DNA of 64,000 bases from Platycnemis pennipes (Eukaryota > Arthropoda > Insecta > Odonata > Platycnemididae), in NCBI GenBank assembly GCA_933228895.1, contig OW121846.1:111183054-111247053 (forward strand), in the 5' to 3' direction. Both the position numbers and the translations under genes were made by a program. Shown here piece after piece: positions 31,401-43,779 of this stretch (positions are counted from its first letter, which is position 1; every line of letters begins with the position of its first letter). The notes below the pieces were generated by a model, which was given only the letters and a program-made list of their open reading frames with translations, made no database searches and was not told the DNA's origin.

Positions 31401-33455
31401 TGTGATGATGAAATGCTTCTTAAAACTTAAAAGGAAATTGGAGAAATCCATGAAGAACGTATGGCAAGTGGAGAAACTAAGGGGACCTCAACAACCTTTC
31501 AGAAGGTAGTGGAAAACACGATAGAAGAGGACCTGAACGTAAAATCAGTGGAAAAGAGATGGTAGAACATCAAAATTGGGCTACAAAAAGCAGTAAAAGA
31601 AGTTCCGGGGAATTGTCCGCAGGAAAATTGTCAAGAAGAAGCCATGGCTTTCAGAATAAGTATTAGAATTGATTGAAGAGAGAAGAAAATATAAAAATGT
31701 GGAAACTGAAGAAGGGCATTTTCGCTACAAAAAAATTATGAATGAAATAAACCGTAAAGCGAGAAAAGCAAAAGAAATGAGGAAGAAGGATCTATGCGAA
31801 AATGTACAAGGCAACCTCGCACATGGAAATGTGAAATTGGCCTACAGGACGATGAGGAAGCACTCCAAGGAACAAGAATGGAGAGCATTGAACGTGAGAA
31901 CAAAGAGAAGAGAATGAAGGGATACTTGGAAGAGTTGTACTATTTAAGCAATTTTAGAGGGAAAGTAATCGAATAGAAAAATGAGGATAATAAGGATGAT
32001 TTGGGAGTCCAATCTTAATATCGGAATTCGATGCAGCTGTAAGGGACCTGAGGATAAATAAAGCTTTTGGAATAGATGATATTCCTGCCAAGCTAATTAA
32101 AAATGCGAGAGAGAAGACATTTACACAGCTGTACAAAACCATCTACGACATGTACTCTGCAGGAGAGATACCCACGGATTTTAAGAAGAACGTCATCATT
32201 CCTATCTCTAAAAAGAAGAGAGCTGAGAACTGTGAACATTTTAGGACCATAAGCCTGACGGCACATGCCTCAAAGATATTGACAAGAATTATCAATAAGA
32301 GAGTAGAACGAAAACATTAGGAATTCGTGGTTGAGGACCAATTTGTGTTCAGTAAAAAACAAGAACCCAAGAGATGCGATTTGTGCCCTCAGGCTACTTA
32401 TAAGGAAGAGAATAGAGAAGAATCTACCGATGTTTGCCGCATTTGTAGATTTGGAGGAGGCGTTTGAAAACATGTATTGGAACTTGATGCTACGGAATCT
32501 CAAAGAAATTGGAGTATCATACAACAACCGAAGAGTTATCCACAGCTTATGTAAAAACCAGGTGGCTGTAATCAAATCAAGACCCAGCAATAGAGAAGCA
32601 AGCATAGAGAAAGGATTGGGATAAGGCTATGCACTGTCTCCCGTATTATTCAATGTGTACATCGAAGCCGATCGATGTGTACATGGAAGCCGTCCAAGAA
32701 GTCAAAGAAAAATCTCCGGGAGTGAATATCCACGGGGAGAAAGTCAGCATACTGCGATTCGCCTACGACATAGCAGTCATGGCAGGGACGGAAGAAGATT
32801 TAAAGAAGACACTAGGAAATATGGAAAGGATATTGGCCAGTTATCACGTGAAAATAAATAAAAAGAAGACTAAGGTATGCAGCAAGAGAAAAGAATCCAG
32901 GACCAAAGAATAAAGGCGGTGGAAGAGTTCTGTTATCTGGGATGCCGAGTAACCAGCGATGGACGAAGTAAAAGTTAAATTGCCAGTAGAATTGCCCAGG
33001 AGAAAAAGGTATTTAAATAAAAGAAGATTCTGCTTACAGCTGCAAATACAAGCGTGGAAGTGAGGAAACATTTCATCAGAACATATATCTGCAGCATTTT
33101 ACTATATGGCAGCGAAGCATGGAGCAGCAGAAAAGTCAAGGCTGGAAGCATTTGAAGTGTATGATGAAGATAAAATGGATAGATGAAAAGAGATGTCTAC
33201 TGAAAACCCTAAAAAGAAAACGGGACAACTTAATGGGCTATATCTTAAGACACGATGGCCTAATGAAGACAGTCGTCGAGGGAAAAGTGAACGGGAAGAA
33301 TGTAAAAGGCAGGCCTCGTATAAGAGACATGGAGCAACTTGTGAAGGATGTAAAAGAGAAAAATTGCGTTGATGTGAAGAGGTTGGCCGATAGAAGAATC
33401 GAGCGGAAGGCAGCGCCAAACCAATCCTAGGATTGTTGACCCATGATGATGAATT
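31400..33455 (+). pseudogene. RTE-like LINE, longest copy, frameshifted
   Basis: About 2 kb read, in shifting frames, through MKGYLEELY (31.9 kb), FDAAVRDLRINKAFGIDDIP (32.03), VIIPISKKKRAENCEHFRTI (32.2), FAAFVDLEEAFENMYWNLML (motif A, 32.44), LSPVLFNVYIEAD (32.64), ILRFAYDIAVMAGT (the YADD motif is YDIA, 32.76), and the C-terminal RHDGLMKTVVEGKVNGKN and DVKRLADRRIERKA. It ends in GGATTGTTGACCCATGATGA, the tail of this family. The endonuclease is absent and at least eight shifts or stops occur. The active form would copy its RNA into nicked DNA. RTE assignment rests on motifs and the TGA-rich tail. Confidence 0.85.
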
Positions 33456-35060
33456 CTGTTCGTTTTTCCCCGTTGTTTTAATCCGGTAATTTGTCTTGTG
33501 ATGTCAAGCAGCAAAAAAATCCGGCAAGTGATATTCTCAGAAATATGGGAATATTTCAACAGCGGTCAAGAAAGAAAGGCAACGGAGTAGTATGATTTAC
33601 GGCAACTATGAGGAGGAGAAATGGACGGAGCAGACATCGAACATTTTGGCATTTTGGTCCGAGGCTTTAATGACTATTTGTTTTTGTGTAACCAAAGATT
33701 ACCTACGGACGAAGGGTTTATTCCCTTATTGATACAGCTCAGTAGCTGTTACAACAGTTATCATCCTCGTACCAGCGTTACAATGGTCGGAGCAATGTTT
33801 AGTAATTACATAGTTGAATGATAAGAACTCGATGAGAAGAATCAGGCATTACTTAAACATCTCGTATGCTTTTCTTTTTACATTTTAGTGATAGAAGATT
33901 TAGTGAGGAGTAGAGATATGTATATGCATTATGCATATTTTATGTTAGAGTACTTTTTTACCCTGCATATGCAGCGGTTTCATCTGTCAACGGGTATGGA
34001 AGAGGAAATATATTAAGTAAGTTCAATTGGATATGAGGAAATCAAGTCGACCAATGTAGTCAGGTCTGTAACGTGTCGACGTAGAAAAGTGATAAATTTT
34101 GTTACATATTTGGCTACGGGAATAGATTGTTTTTATTTTAGAATGACGTGCAGTGATCAAATTCCAGCACCTGAAATGAAAATGTATCCAAGAAAATTGG
34201 ATTATTTTAATATTGCTTTCGAGGACTGGCCGATATCCTCTTCTGCAAGCCGTAATTCAGTACCATCACATACCGTATGGGTTATCCGTCATATCCCCAA
34301 TGCACCGTTACTGCGGTATTGTCTTCGCAACGTGTTTGTTATTCAATGTGAGAGGGAGCTTCTGCTGCATTTCTTTCTGGGGGGAGTCGCCGCCGAGCAA
34401 TCGATCGCACCTTCCGACCACCATCGCGCCGCGCGGCAGATCTCGCCTCCCGCAGCCCCCCCGCTCGCCAGACTAGCCAGGCGCATCCAACATGGCGGAG
34501 GGACGCTGAGCATGGGCTTCGCCACCAGAATCGTCAGCGGATGCAATCACTCCCGTCGGTGGCTCACTACCGCTCTTACCATGCCTAGAGGCCAGTATCT
34601 GTGTGGCTCTTGGGACTCCTGACGGACGATAGGGGCTAGTGGGGTGATGTGATCGAAGAGGGATGACCCTACCAATCCGTCGTTTCTTTGGTGAAAACAT
34701 CGCCAAGAAAGTGAAGCCAAATAACAAAATGAGAAATGAATGGAGATGTTAAGTAGATGATAAGAGCTTATACAATTCAACATTTTTCTTTTGCAGCACA
34801 TAGTCAGGCGCAAATTTAAATGTGCAAAAGTTCGTCGCGCTGCCACCTATTTTTTGATGAACAAAGGAAAATATTTCAAATGTTGGCAGTAAGCCGAAGA
34901 TGAACAGGTGGCCAGCGAAGGAGGATTATTAAGAGAACAGCCAAGAGGCGTCGATAGACCCGAGGGGAAATATTTTTCTTTGGCCATAATCTTTTGCGGA
35001 CAGTATCCTTTTCTGTTATGAGTGAGAGCATTCTATTAAAATGTGACTCGGAATAATTTT
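33456..35060. other. No gene recognised; CpG-rich patch at 34380-34640
   Basis: The patch contains clustered CG dinucleotides and CAACATGGCGGAGG (about 34488), which resembles a YY1-type promoter motif. Reading frames here (such as 34089-34622, plus) match no family I know. It could be a small promoter or a GC-rich repeat; nothing else lies in the interval. Confidence 0.35.
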
Positions 35061-35064
35061 TTTT

Positions 35065-35690
35065 CTACATCTTCATACTATTGTGAAAGCCGCCGCAATG
35101 GTGTGCGGCAGAGGGTTGTTCATCACTAAGCATGCATTAAAATAAAAAATGATTGAATTTACTATTACTATCAAGCAGGCGCGCAAACGTACGAGTTTAA
35201 GTCTACAAGACTTATTCTAATAGCACCCTGGTTTATTTACTTTTATCTATTAGTTCCTAATTTTAGTAGGAAATGAATTTTTGAACCACTTTTTTATTAA
35301 CTATTTCTCTAATTTTATCCTCATGATCTAACTTGCCAAACTGCGTTGCAGTTTTTGATATATTTGGAAAATTTTCAGAGAACCAGTGCACCTTATTTTC
35401 TGCGGGATTCTTACTCTGTATGTTAACTTTAAATCTCGTAATGATACTCAACGTTATGCTAAACTTCTCGCAGCACCTTTCAACAATCCTAGCTGCTCTT
35501 CGCTGCACACTGTGCAATTTTGTGATCAAAGTTAATTAATTCGAATTCCACTAACCACTCACAAATTCAAGGTACAGCTTAGCGAGTGAAAGGTAACTCA
35601 GCTTTTTTGTCTTCCCGTCTTATTTCCCTAGTACTCTCCTGATACATCCTAGCTCTCTCTTGGCTTGACCGCATGCCTCCCGGAAGACAT
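35065..35690 (-). pseudogene. CR1-like LINE 3' end with reverse transcriptase C-terminus
   Basis: The minus strand reads CGQAKRELGCIRRVLGK (from 35690), LSYLSLAKLYLEFVSG and, after a shift, KLHSVQRRAARIVERC. This is the standard C-terminal segment of CR1/jockey LINEs. It continues through 3' untranslated sequence to the shared terminal segment at 35065-35145. The copy is 5'-truncated, and its 5' end coincides with a 17 bp-stem inverted repeat (35667-35707). Confidence 0.8.
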
Positions 35691-35707
35691 CCGGGAGGTA
35701 TGCGGTC
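35667..35707. repeat. Hairpin at the 5' junction of the CR1-like copy
   Basis: The arms GACCGCATGCCTCCCGG (35667-35683) and its inverse (35691-35707) match at 16 of 17 bases around a 7 base loop. One arm is LINE coding sequence; the other lies outside it, as if the cDNA folded back at the end of synthesis. Confidence 0.85.
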
Positions 35708-35888
35708 AGCTATAAATGATATTTAACTCTTTTTTTCGTCCACTTCATCACGAATGTCAATAAAGATATTACTGTTAATGTTGGGAGTTAAGTATTTTTC
35801 AATATTGTAATGAGGTTATTGAGCAAAGTATCTATCGGCTCACACTTCATTATGATAAAATATTCGTTTGATAAATCATTGTGCCTCC

Positions 35889-36067
35889 TGGTATCACGAG
35901 GATGGTTGAATTGGTGGTTAGAGCACTGGCTTCCCATACCGAGGACCCGGAAACGAATCGCGAAAGTGGTAGGTTTTTCAGCGGTATACTGACTCTAAGT
36001 TGAGTGCCGAGTGAAGAAGACATAAAGTTCGGAATTCCGTCTTAAACCGTGGACTAGGAGTGCGCCA
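35889..36067 (+). mobile_element. tRNA-derived SINE, 3'-truncated
   Basis: An A-box-like segment GGTGGTTAGAGCACTGG is followed by a decayed B box and a body (GTTTTTCAGCGGTA, GAGTGC, CTTAAACCGTGG) that match the complete SINE at 59477-59811. The 3' half is missing. A minisatellite begins within 20 bp of its end. Confidence 0.75.
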
Positions 36068-36084
36068 AATGTATTCACTCATAG

Positions 36085-36310
36085 GTATATGAGTACACAA
36101 ATGCATATATGGGTACGCGACGAATACATGAGTACCTGAATGAGTACATAATTACCTCAATGAGTAGATGAATACCCGAACGAGTACATGACTACCTCGA
36201 CGACTGGATAAGTACCCGAAAGAATACAGGAACGACTACCTCAGCGCCTGAGTGAATACTTGAATACTTCTGAATACGAGCATACGAATGAATACCCCTG
36301 CGAGTATCCG
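36085..36310 (+). repeat. Degenerate minisatellite (GAGTAC/GAATACC)
   Basis: About 225 bp consist of irregular repeats around ATGAGTACCTGAATGAGTAC and GAATACCCGAACGAGTAC, with a rough period of 13-14 bases. No reading frame is kept. From 36311 to 36575 nothing is recognisable. Confidence 0.75.
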
Positions 36311-36575
36311 ATTACCCACATCGATGAAAACAGTCGTGTACATTCGACCGCTAAGGCACATACGATTCTCACTTGGTTATCGCTAGCCTCAGAGCCTCGA
36401 AAACTCGGAATTCTGAAGGAACCAGATTAATGGGAAGTTTTTGGGATGACCATTTGACCACCTCGACTGAAGTCTACTCCCTTCCGTGCAGAAACTCCCT
36501 CCCTACATTAAATTTAAATAAACGATTATGCAAGATTTGAAACTATCTGAAAATACATATCCACAGGTCAGCATA

Positions 36576-36650
36576 TACATCTACGTAATACCGTGAAAGC
36601 CGCTCTAGGGTGTGTGGCAGAGGGTGATCGTCAAATATGAACTACTTACA
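36576..36650 (-). repeat. CR1-like LINE 3' tail
   Basis: The forward sequence TACATCTACGTAATACC, then GGTGTGTGGCAGAGGGTGA, matches the terminal segment of the CR1-like copies. No coding part remains, so this is a very short 5'-truncated insertion with its sense on the minus strand. Confidence 0.75.
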
Positions 36651-36784
36651 TGAAATTAAGAGCCAAAATGCCGCTACTTTACGGAGGCATGATAGAAAAA
36701 AGAGTCACATATAACTAGATGGTTAATATACACGAAGCCATGAAGCAAGTATATGTTAGAAAGGGTGTAGAGCGGAATATCCTC

Positions 36785-36870
36785 AAATAAAAAAATCCAC
36801 CAAGAACGGTAATCGAACCCGGGACTCCCTATTTCCTTGCCTTGTAAAAGAATAGATCACCACAAAAATA
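36785..36870 (-). repeat. tRNA-derived SINE-like fragment
   Basis: On the minus strand a B box GGTTCGATTACC (36819-36808) is followed by GGTGGATTTTTTT, a combination also seen near 40240. The A-box region is poorly kept. Confidence 0.4.
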
Positions 36871-36879
36871 AAAATCCCT

Positions 36880-38470
36880 ACTGTTTGACGAACAGAAAGC
36901 GCTATCAAATGTATTGAGGCTTGAAAAACTAAAAACACAAGACCAAACATTTAAAAATCATGTAAAATCTCTTGGGCACTATTTTTATGTATTACTGCTA
37001 GCTAGAACTGAATTTCAAAAATATATTACTCAAAAGAAAAGAATACTGGTCCCTAAATATGCCTGTCCAGAATGTCAAAGGCTCTGAGGGTCCATAAATG
37101 TCGCTTTTTGCACGAGCCTATTGGGTGGGCGAAGGCTCGTGCTCGCGAAGGCTCTGACCTCGTCGGTGCATCTCTTTCCGCGTGCATAAAAAGAGTGAGG
37201 CGAAAGGCATTCAAAAAAACTGGTGTATTTCTGGAGAGTGACATGGTCCCTAGGAAGACTTCACACTTTTCAAGGGCTGAAGGGAGTGAATAAGAAGTAT
37301 TTTCCCGGAGCGTACGCAAAGAAAATAACTTAACGCGATTACGAGTAAACTTATCTGCTCACACGATTCAATATTCTCGCCATTTCATCAATATAGAGTC
37401 AGTGGAGGTTAGTGACAATGAGTACAGCTGATAAACGACGAATTGGAAGCTTTAGGGTACATGTCACTTGAGCAATGTAAGATAGTCACGGCACTTCCAG
37501 CCCCCACCCGCCCCCACCACGCCAGACCCCGGTCGCAAAATCGTATGTATTTTTCGACGTCGCAAACTTATTTTTAATTTCTCTTCAGTTTCGTGTTTAG
37601 AGTCTTCAACGAGTGCTATGATATAAGTCACTTGACAGGTCTCCCTAAAACGCTAGATATTCTCTACTTTATGTAAACATACTGTCTGAAAACAGCGTCC
37701 ACCATTTTGTAATGGAATAGCACTAAAATGCTTCAAAAATATTTGAAGCTTAGATATTGTAAAGACAAAGGATTGTGTTCATAGATAGTGCTAATTTTTC
37801 ACTCGATCACATTCCTCCCACAACGTCACCTCCAACTTAACTTGGAAGATATTCGGAGAAAAATGAGTTCAGGAGTTTTTTTTGGAAATTTGGTCATGTT
37901 TGCGCCCCTGTATCTGACTAATGGATGATAGTCATGACAAATGATTCACTTTTACTTTATCAGCAATCATTTCTGAGTATTTGTGTGAAGTTTCAAGTCT
38001 ATATCTCAAAAAAAGCTATTATGTAATTTTGTCCATATATTTTCGATTTCCGGCCACTATGCGTACATGGACGTAATAACCCGGTGGAGGACCCGCGAAA
38101 CCGTCACTCCACCCTGTTTTTAGTTCTCTCTCCGATAACCATACGCCTCTTCCACCAAGCTGATTGCCTGCTTCGAAATTAAGTTTCTGTTCTCGTTGCC
38201 CTCCATGACTAATGTCAAAATTGTTCCACTACCTCTAGACTGTGTCCTGCTACTCTAAAATTTAATCAAGTTTTCTTTGTTTTTGGAAAGTTAATTAGAT
38301 TCGTTTTCTTAGCCGTCTATTCCTTCTCATCTATGATATTCAGTTTATCATTAATTTATTTCTCCCCTACTGTGTTGGAGCGCATTCAGAATCATTTTAT
38401 AACTAGTGTCTGACTGCTCAATAGTGCTTGATCACCACTGACCATATCGGATTCATGACATATTCCCTTA
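36880..38470. other. No recognisable feature
   Basis: Unique-looking sequence. Short frames at 37053-37319 on both strands are uninformative, and no repeats match the rest of the window. Confidence 0.45.
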
Positions 38471-38800
38471 CTTTTTTCGTACGTCAAGCCCTTTCCACGC
38501 CTTTCTCACTATTTTTCTCGGATTTTATGTCAACAGGAAACGGTGATAATAGGTAATCCTAACCTCCCGCCCTATCTAAGCCCACTTGGATTGTCTGTTC
38601 GCTATCCCTAATTATGCCCTCTGGGCCAATATCTAAATACGGGAATAGATTTCTGTCCCTTCAATCAACTCAAAAAATTTGAAAGATGTCTATTAACTTC
38701 GCCCACTTCACTCTGTCGAACGCTTTCTTGAAATCAACAACGGCCTAATTGTATTCTACAATTATTTTCATTAATTCACCTCCACAACAACATAACGAGT
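38470..38800 (-). pseudogene. LINE reverse transcriptase fragment
   Basis: On the minus strand AVVDFKKAFDRVKWAKLID (near 38735-38690) is the motif A region of a LINE reverse transcriptase. Further down, a stretch near 38600-38500 reads SEQTIQVGL and LSPFPVDIKSEK, corresponding to the block before the catalytic YxDD. Frames are broken. The sequence differs from the RTE copies in this window, so it is a separate LINE family. Confidence 0.6.
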
Positions 38801-40189
38801 ACCTACTCCTGCTCTTATAAAATGCAAATTAAGTTTTACCTTTTAATTTTTTCTCCCTCTTCTGTATTTTTATATTAATTAATGACTGAGTACTATATTC
38901 GCCGCGTACGGCAATAAGCCTCGTTTTCATCTTTCACGGTGTACGTAGAGAAACTTCTCACCCAAATTTGGCCAAACTTGTTCGCACCATACATAGATCA
39001 TTCACGCTTTTCACAGATATACCTTTGTAGTATTTATAACCGCGTCTGGTCCGTTACCTCTTGCCTTTGTCCCTCCCTTCGGTTTGGCATTTTCGCCCAA
39101 GAAAACTGGAGGAAAACACTCACCATTGGGTGCACTCATCCAAAAAGGAATGTCGACTCGGGAATTTCACCTAAAATTTTGCGGAAGGCATTGATGGCAA
39201 GGCCTTTCACGGCTTGAGACAGTCCGAGCTGCTTGAACGTTTCTCTGCATCAATCGGTTATGGTTTTTCCGGCCGCGCGAAACACTGGCCCCAGTTTCCG
39301 CATCGCTGAATAGTCTTCCTGAGAACCTCGCCGCCAATTTTACTACCGATACTGATAAAACGCCTTAAAAAATTCCTTTCACCGAAAAAAACGGTCTAAG
39401 AGTCTAAGAACATGTGATCTCGGCAATATTTCTGATCGATGTAGCAAGAGGCACTTTCCAGCCTTTTTCAGCCTCAATGTAAAAGATTCCATTTTCTTCA
39501 TGTGAAGCTTCATAGAGTTAAAGATTAGGTGGTCTGCTGGCATGTCGAACTCCGTAAAACACTAACTAATGTCTGGACACCAGGCTTCTTTAATGGGAAA
39601 TTTACGTCTAGATTAAACCTGACGTTGGTGTGGTTAGCGAGATTGTTCATGGACCGACCCCAGCGGCGAATGTTATTTAAATGTTAACGACATAGGAACC
39701 ATACCCTCTATGTTTGACTATTGGCTGCCTCAGACTTGTAGCAACCAGAAAATTGGATCACTGTGCGCTGTGCTAGAGTGAGATATATCTACCTGAATCA
39801 GAAGGCGTTGGAAAAAAGATTTTTTCCTTGAGGAAAACTTCCTATTGTGCATATGAGTGGGAAACTCCCCTAAGGTTTTACATGACTAGTGCTAAATCAT
39901 TGACTTTGTTATAAGTACGCACGGGGGTGTTTAATGTTGGCATTAACCTCGTGGACGACGGCGCATCTTCATCGCAGACGATTGGAGCACCTGAAATTCA
40001 AGTCTACTACTTCGTGACGCAGTGCGAACAATTACAGCTGCTTTGCTACATTCTGTGTGCGACAATTCGTCCCAACACCACTACCCACTTTAGAGCCCCT
40101 AGAATTCCACATGGGAGAAAGACGCGCATTTGGTTAAAATGGACAGTGTATCCATCTTCTATTCGAAAGGTCCTCAGGTCTATTCTATT
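38801..40189. other. No recognisable feature
   Basis: No repeats matched elsewhere and no frame with a recognisable domain. The plus-strand frame 39927-40313 is unremarkable. Confidence 0.45.
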
Positions 40190-40320
40190 TAGTATTGGTA
40201 GTGTAGCTTTGAAGCACTTAGCCGGAAATCGGGGGATACATGTTCGACTCACTGTCGAGGTGGATGACTTTTTTCTCTGTGAAAATCTTGCCGTAACGCA
40301 TGTCAGCGGGTAACTACATT
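40190..40320 (+). repeat. tRNA-derived SINE-like segment
   Basis: An A-box-like GGTAGTGTAGCTTTGAAGC (40197) and a B-box-like CATGTTCGACTC (40239) are separated by about 40 bases, then GAGGTGGATGACTTTTTTC. This resembles the minus-strand fragment near 36800. Boundaries are uncertain. Confidence 0.4.
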
Positions 40321-41295
40321 AAAGATTTTATGCGGCCAATTCGTAATTCATAAATTTTCAAAATATTAATCTTGCAACCTCAATTCTGCCAGTTTTCTAC
40401 TTTGAAATCGGAAGTGATGTGTACTTTGCCTCAAAGTTCTAAAAAGCTAACTTTCGTGTTTTGGGTGCTTTTAAATCCTCAAGTGATCAAACGCGGTAAT
40501 TCTATTTTCAGCCATACTCGTAGATTATTTCAGGATCATAATAATATTTGTTCTTTTGCTACATTAATTTGGATGCTTCATTAGCTATTGCTATTTGGAC
40601 GTTATTCCTATTGAATTTCAATTAATAACCACAAATAGAGGATTTATTTGTATATTAATGTTTATTTTCAATGTCCTAAACAGTTTTACTCTTGATGAAC
40701 ATTCAGGGCAAATGGATGCCTCAACACGTCCTGAAAACACTCATTCTTCGTTAACGAACAAAATGTTAACACTGGACAAATACTCGGAATTTATTCTAAA
40801 ATGTCATATTTTGAAAACGACAAGAGTCCCGAAGAATCTTCTACGAGACTCTTGACCGTTGATCAGCGACCAATTGTTTTGAGCCGAGTGGAAGGCATTA
40901 ACGAGAGGTTTCGTCAACTCTGTACGTATATCCGAGCCGAATTCATACACCTCCGGCCGAAGCTTAGTTCACTTGGGAGACTCCTGACCCACTCTGGGGT
41001 TCATTACAATGTCTATTCTGCCAGGTGTTAGGGGATAGGATATTCGAGCACTGTAGGCCTTTTTTAGGATGGCGAGTTGCGTAATGAGCAAGTCAAATAG
41101 TGGGCCATCAACTAATTTGTCATGTATCGGGGTAGCAAAAATAACGAGTCGATCAGAATATACAGTGTACGTATAGAAGGATGAAATGAAGCACACACAC
41201 ACGAAAAGGACAAGCATATTAAATAAAAAGAGACCCACGACCCACCAAATCACAACTGTCCCAATAATTTAGAAAACATAAACCCTACAAATAAA
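40321..41295. other. No recognisable feature
   Basis: A+T-rich sequence; short frames on both strands match nothing I recognise. Confidence 0.45.
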
Positions 41296-41690
41296 ATGAG
41301 CAGCCACAATATCATAGATGAGTTTTATGTAATAGTTGTTAACTGTCGTGGTTTAAGAAGCCGAATTTCATCACCTAATAGAAAGTACAAATTCTGATAT
41401 AATTATAGGGTCCGAAAGTTGGTTAACTAACAACATTACATATGGTAAACTTATTCCCGTAAATTGTAAGATATACAGGAGAGATCGGGAGAGGAGTATT
41501 TATTGCGGTTATAAGCTCGATATCAGCAAACATAGATGATTCCCAATAGCAAAATAGAATGTGTCTATTGTTCCATTAAATGCGCTGAATCCTAAGTAAG
41601 ATATATGTTTGTGCGAACTGAAGACCACCCCAAACCAACTTTTTTTATCCTCAGAAAGAACATTCAAGGTGTTACCGACAGATTTTATTC
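41296..41690 (+). pseudogene. LINE AP-type endonuclease domain fragment
   Basis: Broken plus-strand frames read VIVVNCRGLRSRISSP, then GSESWLTNNITYGKLIPVNC, KIYRRDR and GVFIAVISSISANI. This is the order of the N-terminal endonuclease of jockey/CR1-type LINEs, where the ESWL and YRRDR...GG.FIAV blocks include active-site residues. About 130 codons survive with several frameshifts; no reverse transcriptase follows. This domain nicks target DNA to prime reverse transcription. It is the only endonuclease relic in the window. Confidence 0.8.
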
Positions 41691-42812
41691 ATAATTGGCA
41701 CATCGAGAGTCCAAAAAGAAAAAGTAAATACAGTGAAATTGGACATGACCACGTGACTTATGAGTCGAGTGGTTAGCATTTAAAAAGTCACGAGTTCATG
41801 AGCCGGGCGCCATGGCCATGTCGTCTCTCCTCGAATATCCTCTCTTCTCCACACTTCGGCTGTGACCCACAGGGCGATTCAGGGGCCTTCGGAGCGAATG
41901 AAGCATCGAATGTCAGTGAAGTTGCCTCCGATATCCGTACAGAGTTGACGGAGCCTCTCGTTAATGCCTTCCATTCAGCTCCTAGCGGGATGTCCCTTAT
42001 CAACGGTCAAGAGTCTCGTGTATTGGAACCTCATATCTGCCGTTTGCATGCGCTGAACTCAGGAGCCATTTGTAGTTACAAGTATTAACAAGTTGACTGG
42101 GATAGTCAACGTTTTAAAAGTACTCAAAAGTGGACAAGGCGACGTCTCGACCACCGGATAGCCTAGCGTTGAGCCGTCCGCCCGGCTTCGCTCTTTCGCT
42201 GACAACTGACAAGAGCACTTGAACGGTCCAATGCGAAATTACTGCTAAATTTACGGGTCGAAATTTAAGTGATAATCTAGAGTAATCTGTAGGGTGGTGC
42301 CATAAAAAGGTCCTTAGAATATTTCAATAATTCATTGTGACTTGATATCATAAAACTAACCCTAAAAATTATAATTATTGCATCTGCATATAGAGCTACG
42401 ATGCAGCCATTCAATATGTTCAATAGTATGAGGCTCAACTAGGTGGAAGTTGAATTTCACAAATGAAATACTAACTTTCTTTCCTTCCACAGATTTATTA
42501 CCTTGGTATGACATGTTTCGACACATCGCTGTCACCATCAGGTACAAAACTCAAAAAACATTTTTCACATTTATATATACCATGAAGGGACTTGCGTGAA
42601 GGCGGAGGTGGTGGGTGTTCAGTAGAGAAAAAACCCCAGGGATTTTATTTCCGGCAAGGGCCCTTACCACATCCCTGTTTTTTTGGATGTTACTGCTGTA
42701 ATGTCCTTCCGAAAATCATTATCTGTGATCTGTGAATTAATTCTTTTTTTGACAGATAAGAGAGTTCAGTCTTATGCATTCCTAATTTTCTTCAAAAATG
42801 CAATTTAATGTG
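41691..42812. other. No gene recognised
   Basis: A weak tRNA-like segment (GAGTCGAGTGGTTAGCA, then GAGTTCATGAGCC, 41761-41804) may be a SINE relic. Otherwise nothing was identified. Confidence 0.35.
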
Positions 42813-42828
42813 CGATGTGATAAAATTA

Positions 42829-43439
42829 AAATGCCCTTTTCGCTTGGGCAATTCTACTGGAAATTTCGCGATGGACGAAATAAAAGAGAAATTGCCAGTA
42901 GAATTGTCCAAGCGAAAAGGGCATTTTACCAGAAGATGATTCTGCTTACAGCTGCAAATACAAGCGTGGAAATGAGGAAACATTTCATTAGAACATACAT
43001 CTTGAGAATTTTACTATATGGCAACGAATCATGGACAATAACAGCAGCAGAGAAGTCCAGGCTGGAAGCATTTGAAATGTGGTGCTACCGAAGAATGATG
43101 AAGATGAAATGGATCGATCGAGTGACAAACGAAGAAGTCTCTAGAAGAGTGGGAAGAGTGAGAGAAGATATGTCTAATGAAAACCTTAAAAAGAAGACGG
43201 GACAACTTAACAGGCCACATCTTAAGACACGATGGCCTGATGAAGACAATCGTCGAGGGAAAAGTGAACGGGAAGACTGGAAAAGGAAGGCCTCGTATGA
43301 GGTAGGTATATGGAGCAAGTTATGAAGGATGTAAAAGAGAGGAGCTACGTCAATATGAAGAGGTTGGCCGATAGAAGAATCAAGTGAAGTGCTGGGTCAA
43401 ACCAATCCTAGGATTGTTGACCAATGATGATGATGATGA
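42829..43439 (+). pseudogene. RTE-like LINE, 5'-truncated, with 15 bp target duplication and fold-back start
   Basis: The target duplication GATGTGATAAAATTA lies at 42814-42828 and 43438-43452. Inside, the plus strand codes for REIASRIVQAKRAFYQKM, KHFIRTYILRILLYGNESWT and WCYRRMMKMKWIDRVTNEEV, the C-terminal part of the RTE family. The copy ends in GGATTGTTGACCAATGATGA. The frame stays open to 43325, with one shift. Its first 38 bases are an inverted copy of sequence 20 bp further in (42827-42866 against 42889-42928, 38 of 40 matching), a 5' inversion. Confidence 0.9.
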
Positions 43440-43779
43440 TGTGATAAAATTATGCCATGTAACGTTCTGGCCCCTTATCTCTGTTCGATCTATTTCAACC
43501 CGTGTACCCTGGTTTTTCTAACGTTCTCAAATTGATGGTTTTCCTGTCTAGACCTGGGCCTTCGTTCAGTAAAAACTATTGTCTGGTGAACTGTGATGGA
43601 TAGGGTGGCTCATGTTCGTCTTCAGTGCAATAATTCGACTGTTAACTCCGCGGAAGGACGCCATAGAGGCATTTAAGTAGAATGCCCATGACTTAACTCC
43701 ATGCGGCACCACCTTTTGCCGGCCACTCACGTGTCATGTGTAAGATGTCGCAGGCATAGCCGTGTGTTTGTTGCGCTTG

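Noticed and set aside
34089..34622. 177-codon plus-strand frame
   Set aside because: Its second half lies in a CpG-rich patch, and no domain, start context or homologous motif is visible.
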